DNA of 17,784 nt from Euryarchaeota archaeon UBA136 (GCA_002506485.1 DAXQ01000006.1:1-17784), one strand, 5' to 3'; positions 1 through 7,424 are shown, counted from the first letter of the stretch. Program-made: numbers and translations. Notes: generated by a model from the letters alone, not told the origin.

Positions 1-20
1 CACTATGCTGTTAGGGGAGT

Positions 21-67
21 CCCTTTTAAGGGGGTATATTCATACACTTTAGTATTAATTTGAAGGT
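21..67 (+). promoter_or_regulatory. Candidate gyrA promoter region with inverted repeat and Shine-Dalgarno
   Basis: A short inverted repeat (ccctt-tt-aaggg, 21-32) is followed directly by a TATA-like tatatt at 35-40. A purine-rich gaagg at 62-66 lies 7 bases before the TTG start of gyrA at 74. A TSS about 25 bases after the TATA box would give a leader of only about 12 bases that still contains the Shine-Dalgarno. The first 63 bases do not read as the end of any protein I recognise. The inverted repeat could be the hairpin of an upstream terminator or an operator; nothing here decides between them. Confidence 0.4.
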
Positions 68-73
68 AAAATC

Positions 74-2659
74 TTGGCAGAAGAAACTACAGATACAATT
101 CTAAAAGTTAGCATCAAGAACGAGATGGAAAAATCCTATTTGGATTATGCAATGTCCGTTATTGTGGGGCGTGCTCTACCTGATGCTCGGGATGGCCTCA
201 AACCAGTACATCGTCGAGTTCTCTATGCCATGAAAGAAATGGGCTCAGGGTCTCGCTCAGCCTATAAGAAATCAGCTAGAGTTGTTGGAGATACTATGGG
301 TAAGTATCACCCCCATGGAGATCAGTCTATCTATGATACAATGGTAAGGATGGCTCAGGATTTTTCGTTGCGTTATCCTCTGGTAGATGGTCAAGGCAAT
401 TTTGGTTCTGTTGATGGTGATAAAGCGGCAGCCATGCGTTATACTGAGTCACGTCTGGCTTCAATCGCAGATTCAGTTCTATCGGACCTTGATGAAGGTA
501 CGGTTGACTTTAGGGAGAATTATGACGGTTCATTACAAGAGCCGACTGTTCTTCCAGGTCTTCTTCCAGGTCTTTTGGTTAATGGTTCATCAGGTATAGC
601 AGTAGGTATGGCTACCAATATGGCACCGCACAATCTGTCTGAAATTATTGCTGCTTTAAATCTGTTAATTGATAACCCTAGAGTTCCACTCGCTGAGATA
701 ATGGCCGTCCTTCCAGGTCCAGACTTTCCCACAGGGGGTACAATAATGGGACGCAAGGGAATTTTTGATGCATATACAGTTGGTCAAGGATCGGTTAAGA
801 TGAGAGGAAAGATAATTCATGAATCTGATGATAAAAATGAATATCTAATAGTTACAGAGATTCCTTTCATGGTCCAGAAAAATCGCCTTTTGGAAGAGAT
901 TTCCAAGATGCTACGGGACAAGAAAATAGAAGGTATCCGGGATATCCGGGACGAATCCGACCAAAAAGGGATGCGTGTCGTATTCGAGTTGAAGCGCGAT
1001 TCCTCACCTATGATTGTTGAGAATCAACTGTACAAACACTCAGCTCTTGCGACAAGTTTTGCGATAAACAATGTAGCTTTGGTTAAGGGTCAACCTAAAC
1101 GCATGAATCTGATTGAACTTTTGAAGGTTTATTTGACCCATCGCCGGGAAATTGTCACCAGACGTACTAAACATCGATTAAAGAAGGCAGAGGACCGAGC
1201 TCACATTGTCGAAGGCTTATTGATAGCCATATCCAAGATGGATAAGGTAATAGCCTTTATCAGAGGTGCAGCAGGCCGGGATGAGGTTATTTCGGGTCTT
1301 CAGAAAAAGTTCTCATTGAGTAAAATCCAATCCAAGGCGATTGCAGAGATGCGACTTTACCAGCTTTCTCAGCAGGATGTTAATGAAAGAAAAGCGGAGT
1401 TGTCCGATTTAAAGAATACAATGGCCGAATTGAAATCAATTTTGGCAGATCGCACCAAGGTGATGGCTATAATCAAGGAAGAACTACAGCAATTGGATGA
1501 GAAACATGGTGACGCACGAAGGACAGTCATATCTGATTTCGATGGAGATTTGAATACAGAGGATCTCATTCCTCGTTCTCAAGTGGTTGTAATGCGTACC
1601 TATGAGGGGTACATCAAGCGCGTTGGCCTGGATGAATATCAGGCTCAGCACAGGGGGGGCAAGGGCAGAATAGGAATCAAAGCCAAGGAAGGGGATTTTC
1701 CCGTCGAATTGTATTCTATGGGTTCACATGATTACCTTTTGTTCTTCACTACGGCAGGCAGTATGTATTTCCTTAAAGCTTGGCAAATTCCAGATGTATC
1801 TCGTTACTCCAAGGGAACGCCATTGGTCCAGTTACTTCAGAAATTGGATGAAGGCCGTAAAGAAAAGGACGAGAAAGTACTATGTATGCTACCAGTTGCT
1901 AACATTGATGTCGATGGTCACTATTTCTTGTTTGCAACTCAGAAGGGAATTATCAAGAAGACACGCCTAGAGGAATATTCGTCCAGAATTAAACGAGCTT
2001 GGGCCAGCGATCAGGGCTTCCGGGCTATTACTCTCAAGGATAAGGATGAATTAGTAGGAGTTGCTATTTCAGAGGGAGATAGCCAAGTAATGTTTGCAAC
2101 CAAAGGAGGTATGGCCAATCGTTTCTCGGAAGGTGAAGTAAGAATAGTGGGCCGTAATGGTCAGGGCGTGATTGGAATGCGTCTGAAGGACAAGGATGAG
2201 GTTATTGGTATGTCCTTGGTAGATGATGAGGATATTCTGTTAACTATAACGGAGAAAGGATATGGTAAGAGAGCCAATGCGGATAATTACCGATTAACTA
2301 AGCGTGGCGCCAAGGGTGTTCTCAATATCAAAGTCGATGAAAAGAGTGGATATGTTGTTGCCGCTATGACTCCCGGTGATGCTAATCAGATTCTGGCAAC
2401 TACCTCTTCTGGAAAAGTTATTCGCACCCATGTAGACACTATAAGACAGATTGCACGTGTTGGCCGTGGTGTAAAAGTGATGGCAGTTGATGATGATGAG
2501 ACTGTTGTCGCTGTAGCTTTGCATAATGAAGATGATGAGGAGAAGAATGTCGACCCTCCTAGCAATGGGGAAGTGTGTCCAGAATGCAAATCTGGGAAAC
2601 TTGTCCTTGATGATGGAAAATATGTGTGTGGTACATGTGGATTGATTAAGGATGCGTGA
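74..2659 (+). CDS. gyrA: DNA gyrase subunit A with C-terminal zinc ribbon
   Basis: This is the breakage-reunion subunit of the bacterial-type topoisomerase II that introduces negative supercoils with GyrB. Residues about 30-490 form the cleavage core. The catalytic Tyr is Y123 with R122 before it (AAAMRYTESRL), and the DNA-gate motif YHPHGD lies at 78-83. The C-terminal pinwheel follows from about 500 to 815. It carries the GyrA box as QHRGGKG at 525-531, one residue off the QRRGGKG consensus, which argues for gyrase rather than topo IV. The position equivalent to quinolone-determining Ser83 of E. coli is Gln84, and the Asp87 equivalent is D88. The last about 27 residues add a zinc ribbon not normally found in GyrA. 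The start is TTG at 74, chosen because gaagg precedes it and the family N-terminus begins there. The stop overlaps the next gene by 8 bases. No gyrB is visible; it may lie upstream of the window. Confidence 0.97.
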   Translation: MAEETTDTILKVSIKNEMEKSYLDYAMSVIVGRALPDARDGLKPVHRRVLYAMKEMGSGSRSAYKKSARVVGDTMGKYHPHGDQSIYDTMVRMAQDFSLRYPLVDGQGNFGSVDGDKAAAMRYTESRLASIADSVLSDLDEGTVDFRENYDGSLQEPTVLPGLLPGLLVNGSSGIAVGMATNMAPHNLSEIIAALNLLIDNPRVPLAEIMAVLPGPDFPTGGTIMGRKGIFDAYTVGQGSVKMRGKIIHESDDKNEYLIVTEIPFMVQKNRLLEEISKMLRDKKIEGIRDIRDESDQKGMRVVFELKRDSSPMIVENQLYKHSALATSFAINNVALVKGQPKRMNLIELLKVYLTHRREIVTRRTKHRLKKAEDRAHIVEGLLIAISKMDKVIAFIRGAAGRDEVISGLQKKFSLSKIQSKAIAEMRLYQLSQQDVNERKAELSDLKNTMAELKSILADRTKVMAIIKEELQQLDEKHGDARRTVISDFDGDLNTEDLIPRSQVVVMRTYEGYIKRVGLDEYQAQHRGGKGRIGIKAKEGDFPVELYSMGSHDYLLFFTTAGSMYFLKAWQIPDVSRYSKGTPLVQLLQKLDEGRKEKDEKVLCMLPVANIDVDGHYFLFATQKGIIKKTRLEEYSSRIKRAWASDQGFRAITLKDKDELVGVAISEGDSQVMFATKGGMANRFSEGEVRIVGRNGQGVIGMRLKDKDEVIGMSLVDDEDILLTITEKGYGKRANADNYRLTKRGAKGVLNIKVDEKSGYVVAAMTPGDANQILATTSSGKVIRTHVDTIRQIARVGRGVKVMAVDDDETVVAVALHNEDDEEKNVDPPSNGEVCPECKSGKLVLDDGKYVCGTCGLIKDA
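2576..2638 (+). other. Zinc-ribbon tail fused to GyrA
   Basis: Residues 835-855 of the gyrA product contain C835-x2-C838, 13 residues, then C852-x2-C855 followed by GLI. The CPEC...CGTCGL pattern is that of a TFB/TFIIB or TFIIS-type zinc ribbon. It is in frame with gyrA, with no stop or new start between the pinwheel and the ribbon. An acidic linker (about residues 815-834, rich in D and E) joins them. Zinc binding is inferred from the four cysteines. The partner, whether DNA, GyrB or the transcription machinery, is unknown. Confidence 0.8.
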
Positions 2660-3581
2660 GAATCCAGTAGAAGATATTGATATTGATTCCAAGACAACGC
2701 TTGCCGATTTAAATTCGCAGTTTGCAAAAGCAGGCGGTTTTGTTGCAGCCAAGGTCGCTACTGCCACATCCATAATTCAGGATATGAATCAAGGAGAATG
2801 TACCAAATTCATTTCATTTCCAGCAGACATTATGGCAACCGGGACTCGAGGCCTGATTCGCCAATTTGTAGAAAGAGGAATGACTGATGTGGTTGTCACT
2901 ACTTGTGGAACTCTAGATCATGACATAGCTAGAGTTCTTTCAGATTATTATCATGGTGATTTCATGATGGACGATCAACAATTGAGGAAGGAAGGCGTTA
3001 ATCGTCTGGGGAATGTTCTGGTTCCCGATGAATCTTATGGTATTCCGATTGAGAACTGGATTCAGCCGATTCTCTCTGAACTTTATGACAAGGACAAGCG
3101 CTGGATTCCTTGGAAGATCTGGCATGAACTTGGATTGAGACTGGCAGATGAGGAAAAAGGGTCGGAATCATTACTGGCAACCTGTGCCAAGAAAGGAATC
3201 AAGGTCTTTGTTCCAGGTCCAACAGACGGAGCAGTCGGTTCACAACTCTGGATGTTCTGGCAAACCCACAAGGATTTTACTTTAGACATTTTGGCCGAAG
3301 AGCATGATATTTCAGATATTGTACACGAAGCTAATTCAACAGGGGCAATAATGGTCGGAGGCGGAATCTCCAAACATCATACGATCTGGTGGAATCAATT
3401 CCGAGACGGTTTGGATTATGCGGTCCAAGTCACTACAGCTCCCGAATGGGACGGTTCTCTCAGTGGTGCCCGGGTGCGTGAAGCAGTTTCCTGGGGCAAG
3501 GTACAACCTAAAGCGAGGCGCATAACTGTCGAGGGAGACGCTACGGTGTTGCTGCCCTTGATTCTGGGTCCATTATTATGA
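2652..3581 (+). CDS. dys: Deoxyhypusine synthase
   Basis: This enzyme transfers the aminobutyl group of spermidine to a specific lysine of translation factor a/eIF5A, using NAD+, the first step of hypusine formation. The 309 residues match the archaeal family length. The active-site signature GGGISKHH places the nucleophilic lysine at K241, equivalent to K329 of the human enzyme in GGGVVKHH. Downstream, the NAD/spermidine site segment (TTAPEWDGSLSGAR, then EAVSWGK) is intact. The start ATG lies inside the gyrA stop region (8-base overlap) and its stop overlaps the next gene by ATGA, so translational coupling is likely. No aIF5A gene is in the window. Cytoplasmic; very secure call. Confidence 0.97.
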   Translation: MRENPVEDIDIDSKTTLADLNSQFAKAGGFVAAKVATATSIIQDMNQGECTKFISFPADIMATGTRGLIRQFVERGMTDVVVTTCGTLDHDIARVLSDYYHGDFMMDDQQLRKEGVNRLGNVLVPDESYGIPIENWIQPILSELYDKDKRWIPWKIWHELGLRLADEEKGSESLLATCAKKGIKVFVPGPTDGAVGSQLWMFWQTHKDFTLDILAEEHDISDIVHEANSTGAIMVGGGISKHHTIWWNQFRDGLDYAVQVTTAPEWDGSLSGARVREAVSWGKVQPKARRITVEGDATVLLPLILGPLL

Positions 3582-4342
3582 GAGCTATAGTCCGCGGGAT
3601 ACCCTCTTCTTATGAGAAAGGTCTGGCAAAATATTTCGGAACAGGTCCTACAGATATAGAAGATGCAAGGTCCCAGCACAAATCCTATGTTGCTAAGCTC
3701 AGGGAGTTTGGGGTTACTGTTAAGGAAATAGAACCCCATGATTCCTATCCCGATTGTTGTTTTGTAGAGGATCATGCCGTTGTTGCAGGCGATTCGGCCT
3801 TGATCACGAATGTCGGTCATGATAGCCGACTCGGAGAGAAGGCAGCAGTCCAAGGCGCCTTGAAAGAGGATTTGAACCTGGTTTTAATGGAGTCTGAGGC
3901 TAGAATGGATGGTGGAGACGTCCTCCAGTTTGGTAAGCAATTTCTGGTCGGTAACAGTACCAGGACCAATGAGGCTGGAATTCAGTGTCTGAAGGATTTT
4001 GTTGAAGCCCGTGGTTTTACGATGCAGGTAATTCAGGTCCCCAGTAATTCATTGCACCTGATTTCAATTTGTACTTCTCCTATTCCTGGAGTTCTACTGG
4101 CACCTGAAGGCTGGCTCGCTCAATCTGATTTTCCATCCGATGCTGAAATTTTATGGATTCCTGATAAGGAAGCCTATGCAGCAAATGTGTTGTCGTTTGG
4201 GAAGGATGTAATGGTTGCTGCTGGTTATCCTCATACTTCTCGATTGCTGGAAGAGAGAGGTTTGACCTTGCATTCCATGGAGATGTCCCAATTCAGGGCT
4301 GCAGATGGCTCTCTAACTTGTCTTTCAGTTTTGTATCAATAA
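3578..4342 (+). CDS. ddaH: Dimethylarginine dimethylaminohydrolase-like pentein
   Basis: This is a pentein (guanidino-modifying) hydrolase. DDAH converts N-methylated arginines to citrulline plus methylamines through a covalent Cys intermediate. The 254 residues match the family. The acidic substrate-binding motif FVED lies at 62-65, MDGGDVL follows mid-protein, the general-acid His is H160 (NSLHLIS), and the nucleophile is C248 in DGSLTCLSV seven residues from the end, aligning with human C274. All catalytic residues are therefore present. The gene begins at an ATGA overlap with the deoxyhypusine synthase gene, implying one transcript. True DDAH activity on methylarginine is not certain. Related penteins act on arginine, agmatine or peptidyl-arginine, and the link to a polyamine-using enzyme makes a polyamine-related substrate worth considering. 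Confidence 0.85.
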   Translation: MRAIVRGIPSSYEKGLAKYFGTGPTDIEDARSQHKSYVAKLREFGVTVKEIEPHDSYPDCCFVEDHAVVAGDSALITNVGHDSRLGEKAAVQGALKEDLNLVLMESEARMDGGDVLQFGKQFLVGNSTRTNEAGIQCLKDFVEARGFTMQVIQVPSNSLHLISICTSPIPGVLLAPEGWLAQSDFPSDAEILWIPDKEAYAANVLSFGKDVMVAAGYPHTSRLLEERGLTLHSMEMSQFRAADGSLTCLSVLYQ

Positions 4343-4350
4343 CTAAAATT

Positions 4351-4358
4351 CTTAATAC
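4351..4358 (+). promoter_or_regulatory. Candidate TATA box for inositol-1-phosphate synthase gene
   Basis: An A/T-rich cttaatac at 4351-4358 is centred about 27 bases before ATG 4382, the spacing expected for a leaderless archaeal transcript. No Shine-Dalgarno precedes either possible start (TTG 4373 or ATG 4382). The box is a weak match to consensus. Confidence 0.35.
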
Positions 4359-4381
4359 AATATCCTAATTGATTGAGCCTT

Positions 4382-5713
4382 ATGGTAGTGATTGATAGTC
4401 CTGCAAAGATTGAGAAGGCTTCAGGAAGGTTGGGAGTTCTGATGCCAGGTCTTGGAGCTGTAAGCACTACTTTCATTGCAGGGACATTAGCCATTCGAAA
4501 GGGTCTATCCAGACCTATAGGTTCATTGACTCAAATGGGTTCCTTGCGACTTGGAAAGAGGACCGAGAAGCGCGAAGTCGATATCAAGGATTTCGTTCCT
4601 TTAGCCAATCTCGACGATCTGGTTTTTGGAGGTTGGGATATATTCGAGGACAATTGCTATGAAGCGGCCGTCAAGGCCGGTGTCATCGATGTAACTCTTT
4701 TGGATCAAGCAAAGCCCGAGTTGTCGTCAATCAAACCTATGAAGGCGGTTTTCGAGAAGAAATTCGTGAAGAAATTAGATGGCACTTACATAAAATCAGC
4801 TAAAGGCCATCGAAAACGGATAGAGGCTCTCAGGCAAGACATACGGAATTTCAAGAAAGAAAACAAGGTTGACCGAGTTGTCATGATATGGTGTGGTAGT
4901 ACAGAAGTCTATCAGGAACCTAAAGATTCAATTTACGAGTCACTTGAGTCTCTTGAGAAGGCGTTGGACTCGGATAATCCTTCCATTGCCCCTTCAATTT
5001 TATACGCCTATGCTGCTCTGAAAGAAGGTGTCCCTTATGCCAATGGAGCACCTAATCTGTCTGTTGATTTTGATGCAATGTATTCTTTGGCATCTCAGGA
5101 GGGAGTACCAATTGCAGGCAAGGACTTCAAAACAGGGCAGACACTCATGAAGACTATTTTGGCACCAGGTTTCAAGGCCCGAATGATAGGTATAGATGGC
5201 TGGTTCTCGACCAATATTTTGGGAAACAGGGATGGTGAGGTACTGGATGATCCCGATTCTTTCAAGAGCAAGGAAGTATCCAAACTGGGCGTCCTCGAGC
5301 AAATACTGGAACCTGAAAAATATCCTGAGTTGTACGGAGATCTATATCACAAAGTTCGAATAAACTATTATCCACCTAGAGGGGACAACAAGGAAGGGTG
5401 GGACAACATTGACATCAAGGGTTGGTTGGACTATCCAATGCAGATAAAGGTGGATTTTTTGTGCAGGGACTCAATTCTAGCTGCTCCGATAGTTCTTGAC
5501 CTGGCCCTCTTCCTTGATTTATCAAATAGGGCAGGTATGCATGGTATCCAGGAATGGCTCTCGTTCTACTTCAAGTCACCAATGTGCAATCCGGATCTGT
5601 ATCCGATACATGATCTGTTCGCACAGAAGGACAAGCTGGAGAACACACTTCGCCATTTAATGGGCGAGACTCTCATTACTCATCTTGGTCTGGATTATTA
5701 TTACGAGGAATGA
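4382..5713 (+). CDS. ino1: Inositol-1-phosphate synthase (myo-inositol-3-phosphate synthase)
   Basis: The enzyme isomerises glucose-6-phosphate to L-myo-inositol-1-phosphate with NAD+, feeding inositol lipids and solutes. At 443 residues it is the longer form also seen in bacteria such as Bacteroidetes. The N-terminal NAD-binding segment LGVLMPGLGAVSTTFIAG is followed by the family blocks GSLTQMGSLRLGKRTE, DDLVFGGWDIFEDN and VMIWCGSTEVY. The C-terminal half has GKDFKTGQTLMKT with the conserved lysines, NILGNRDG, and KVDFLCRDSILAAPIVLDLA. ATG 4382 is preferred because a TATA-like box sits at leaderless distance. An in-frame TTG at 4373 would add three residues. The gene overlaps the following oxidoreductase. 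In archaea the product is commonly used for inositol-containing ether lipids; I see no other lipid gene here to confirm that. Confidence 0.94.
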   Translation: MVVIDSPAKIEKASGRLGVLMPGLGAVSTTFIAGTLAIRKGLSRPIGSLTQMGSLRLGKRTEKREVDIKDFVPLANLDDLVFGGWDIFEDNCYEAAVKAGVIDVTLLDQAKPELSSIKPMKAVFEKKFVKKLDGTYIKSAKGHRKRIEALRQDIRNFKKENKVDRVVMIWCGSTEVYQEPKDSIYESLESLEKALDSDNPSIAPSILYAYAALKEGVPYANGAPNLSVDFDAMYSLASQEGVPIAGKDFKTGQTLMKTILAPGFKARMIGIDGWFSTNILGNRDGEVLDDPDSFKSKEVSKLGVLEQILEPEKYPELYGDLYHKVRINYYPPRGDNKEGWDNIDIKGWLDYPMQIKVDFLCRDSILAAPIVLDLALFLDLSNRAGMHGIQEWLSFYFKSPMCNPDLYPIHDLFAQKDKLENTLRHLMGETLITHLGLDYYYEE

Positions 5714-6723
5714 TGAAAGCAGTAGTTGTCACAAAACATGGGGGCCCCGATAACATGGAGCTCCAGGAGCTTCCAACACCCTCTCCCGGACCAGGAGAAG
5801 TTTGCATCCGAGTTTCCAGAGCCGGAATCAATTTTGCAGATATTCTTTCCCGCATGGGACTTTATCCTGGTTCTCCCAAACCACCCTTTACACCAGGAAT
5901 GGAAGTTTCAGGAACGGTGGATGAGGTTGGGCCGGATGTAGAAGGTTTTGAACTTGGCGACAGAGTTGTTGGTTCTGGTACCAAGGGTGGTTATGCTACA
6001 CATACCATAGCAAAAACAGACGGTGTTTTCAAGATCCCAGACGAGATCACTTTTGATGTGGCTGCTGCTTTTCCAGCAGTCTATCTCATTTCATATCTGA
6101 TGATCATCCATCCCGGAGCCTTACAGAAGGGAGAATCGATACTAATTCATGGTGTAGCAGGCGGTGTGGGGCTGGCCTCAATCGAACTAGCTAAAATCGC
6201 AGGTGCCAAGACGATATTTGGTACATGTTCTCCAAGTAAGCATGAATTTATTCAGGAAAGAGGTGTCTTACCGGTCGATAGAGACAATTTTCTGGCAGGA
6301 ATAATGGAATGGACTGATGGTAAGGGCGTGGAATTGGTTCTGGACCCTATAGGTGGCGAGCACCTAATGCAATCCTATCGTTGCCTGGGTTCCGGTGGCC
6401 GAGTATGTTCGTTTGGTATATCAGATATGGCTCCAGGCAAGAAAAAGAGCCAATGGCAGCGGTTTAGATCCTGGATGACCTTTCCCAAGTTTGATCCGTT
6501 GAAGATGATGACCAGTAACAGGGGCGTGTTTGGAATACACTTGGGTCGTTGGAGGAACTGGGAACGACTGGACAAGGCCAGAAAAGATCTGATGAAGTGG
6601 ATTGATGAGGGCAAGATAAATCCCCATGTGGACAAGGTTTTCTCTTCAGAGAAAGTGGCAGAAGCCCATCACTACATTCAGGATCGGAAGAATATTGGTA
6701 AGGTTCTTCTGAGTTTCGATTAA
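5713..6723 (+). CDS. VAT1-like quinone oxidoreductase, medium-chain dehydrogenase family
   Basis: This is an MDR-superfamily protein without zinc, probably an NAD(P)H-dependent reductase of quinones or enones. It opens with the GroES-like domain (GINFADILSRMGLYP, PFTPGMEVSGTVDEVG). The Rossmann nucleotide-binding motif GVAGGVG follows at about residues 147-153. The segment NRGVFGIHLGR is typical of the synaptic-vesicle VAT1-like subgroup. The cysteines of zinc-dependent alcohol dehydrogenases are absent. ATG 5710 and ATG 5713 are both possible. The second is chosen because it sits 4 bases after gagg (5705-5708) and gives the usual MKAVVV start; the first would overlap the upstream gene by 4 bases (ATGA). 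The length of 336 residues is normal. The substrate cannot be told from sequence, and the link to inositol synthesis is only co-transcription. Confidence 0.9.
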   Translation: MKAVVVTKHGGPDNMELQELPTPSPGPGEVCIRVSRAGINFADILSRMGLYPGSPKPPFTPGMEVSGTVDEVGPDVEGFELGDRVVGSGTKGGYATHTIAKTDGVFKIPDEITFDVAAAFPAVYLISYLMIIHPGALQKGESILIHGVAGGVGLASIELAKIAGAKTIFGTCSPSKHEFIQERGVLPVDRDNFLAGIMEWTDGKGVELVLDPIGGEHLMQSYRCLGSGGRVCSFGISDMAPGKKKSQWQRFRSWMTFPKFDPLKMMTSNRGVFGIHLGRWRNWERLDKARKDLMKWIDEGKINPHVDKVFSSEKVAEAHHYIQDRKNIGKVLLSFD

Positions 6724-6737
6724 TTCCAAACTTTTGT

Positions 6738-6751
6738 GGCATTGTTTTAAA
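6738..6751 (+). promoter_or_regulatory. Promoter element, copy 1 (GGCATTG + TATA)
   Basis: ggcattgttttaaa begins exactly 37 bases before the ATG at 6775. Its ttttaaa part is centred about 27 bases before that ATG, fitting a leaderless archaeal promoter. Twelve of 14 bases are shared with the element at 7193-7206, which has the same 37-base distance to its own ATG. The GGCAyTG part may be a BRE-like or regulator-binding sequence. Confidence 0.6.
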
Positions 6752-6774
6752 GTAGGCACACAATTCGTAATCCA

Positions 6775-7170
6775 ATGTCTGACATTAATGTGAAGTTGAA
6801 GCACAATCTGGAAGATGCCAACACACTTTTCAAAATCCTTTTTGCAACAATCAAAATCGGTGAGCCCGCATCCAAAAGAAAAATCGCGGACGTCGCAGAC
6901 ATATCCTCACAATTAGTTGATTACCACATTGACAAGTTAGTGGCCAATGGTCAATTGATTATGGTAGATTCAAAATATAGGGCTCAGAAAGCTTTCTTGG
7001 ATAGAAGTATATACAAATTTCTGAAAGAGAAAGTGATAACCCAGGCTTTGGTTGATAATATTGCATACAAACTTGACTTTAGTCAGGCCGAAGTTCAGGA
7101 CAATGCAGTTCTTGAGGAATCGATAATTACTCTATTGAAGCTTTTTACTATTGAATTGAAGGAGAAGTGA
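6775..7170 (+). CDS. Small winged-helix/HTH-like DNA-binding protein
   Basis: A 131-residue cytoplasmic protein. Residues about 30-72 read as a helix-turn-helix of the MarR/ArsR-like winged type: a helix ending SKRKIADVADIS, a recognition helix SQLVDYHIDKLVANGQL, and a short wing IMVDSKYRAQ. The C-terminal 60 residues are helical and could dimerise. I do not recognise a named family. The mRNA is predicted leaderless, with a TATA-like box 27 bases upstream of the ATG and no Shine-Dalgarno. Because its promoter shares an unusual element with that of the next gene, it is a candidate autoregulator of both. That is inference. Confidence 0.7.
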   Translation: MSDINVKLKHNLEDANTLFKILFATIKIGEPASKRKIADVADISSQLVDYHIDKLVANGQLIMVDSKYRAQKAFLDRSIYKFLKEKVITQALVDNIAYKLDFSQAEVQDNAVLEESIITLLKLFTIELKEK

Positions 7171-7184
7171 CGATTTCCAAAAAA

Positions 7185-7192
7185 TTTTTTTT
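7185..7192 (+). terminator. Oligo-T terminator after the HTH gene
   Basis: Eight T residues (7185-7192) begin 15 bases after the HTH gene stop, preceded by six A residues so that ccaaaaaa-tttttttt-gg is partly self-complementary. T tracts of this length are typical intrinsic archaeal terminators. The tract abuts the next promoter element. Confidence 0.55.
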
Positions 7193-7208
7193 GGCACTGT
7201 TTTATATA
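7193..7208 (+). promoter_or_regulatory. Promoter element, copy 2 (GGCACTG + TTTATATA)
   Basis: ggcactg at 7193-7199 is followed by a near-consensus archaeal TATA box, tttatata, at 7201-7208. The box centre is about 26 bases before the ATG at 7230, and the GGCA is 37 bases before it, identical spacing to the copy at 6738. It supports the internal ATG rather than GTG 7167 as the start of the next gene. Confidence 0.7.
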
Positions 7209-7229
7209 CTACGGAGCCAAATTTTAGTT

Positions 7230-7424
7230 ATGCGCAGAAGGCATATGTTAGGAGATCACGAAAAAACCCTTTGTGGTTGGGGACTAACAACTGGTGAGCT
7301 ATCACAGATGAGAAGAATGGACAACAGATACGTTAATTGTAAACGTTGTCTGGATAAAATGATGGAATTACCAGAGCCTCTGAATAGTAAAAAAGCGAGC
7401 AGAGGAAATCCGGTCAATGGCTAA
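7230..7424 (+). CDS. 64-residue zinc-finger-like protein
   Basis: The frame is open from a GTG at 7167, but ATG 7230 is chosen. It lies 26 bases downstream of the TATA box, and the upstream segment would contain both the poly-T tract and the promoter. The protein has H5 and H10, C15 in EKTLCGWG, and C37-x2-C40 in VNCKRCLDK. An H...CG...TCKRC layout is seen in many small zinc-binding proteins of phages and actinobacteria; zinc binding here is inferred. It is basic and has no signal sequence. The stop overlaps the start of the propeller gene by 8 bases, so the two are probably co-translated. Function unknown. Confidence 0.65.
   Translation: MRRRHMLGDHEKTLCGWGLTTGELSQMRRMDNRYVNCKRCLDKMMELPEPLNSKKASRGNPVNG

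Noticed and set aside
551..574. Perfect 12-base tandem duplication cttccaggtctt in gyrA (PGLLPGLL)
   Set aside because: The protein length matches other GyrA at this spot (VLP-x3-P-x-LLVNGSSG), so it is not an insertion; the repeat follows from similar codons.
74..2659. ParC (topoisomerase IV) instead of GyrA
   Set aside because: A GyrA box (QHRGGKG, one mismatch to consensus) is present at the expected place in the pinwheel domain.
2294..2773. 159-residue open frame on the minus strand across the gyrA end
   Set aside because: It is antisense to strongly conserved gyrA and dys codons and has no recognisable protein features or promoter.
3416..3853. 145-residue minus-strand frame across dys and ddaH
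   Set aside because: It is a shadow of two genes with intact catalytic motifs on the plus strand; composition is not protein-like.
7167..7229. GTG start at 7167 for the zinc-finger gene, giving a hydrophobic N-terminus that looks like a signal peptide
   Set aside because: This segment overlays the T8 terminator and the TTTATATA promoter; ATG 7230 is at leaderless distance. The apparent hydrophobicity comes from T-rich promoter DNA.
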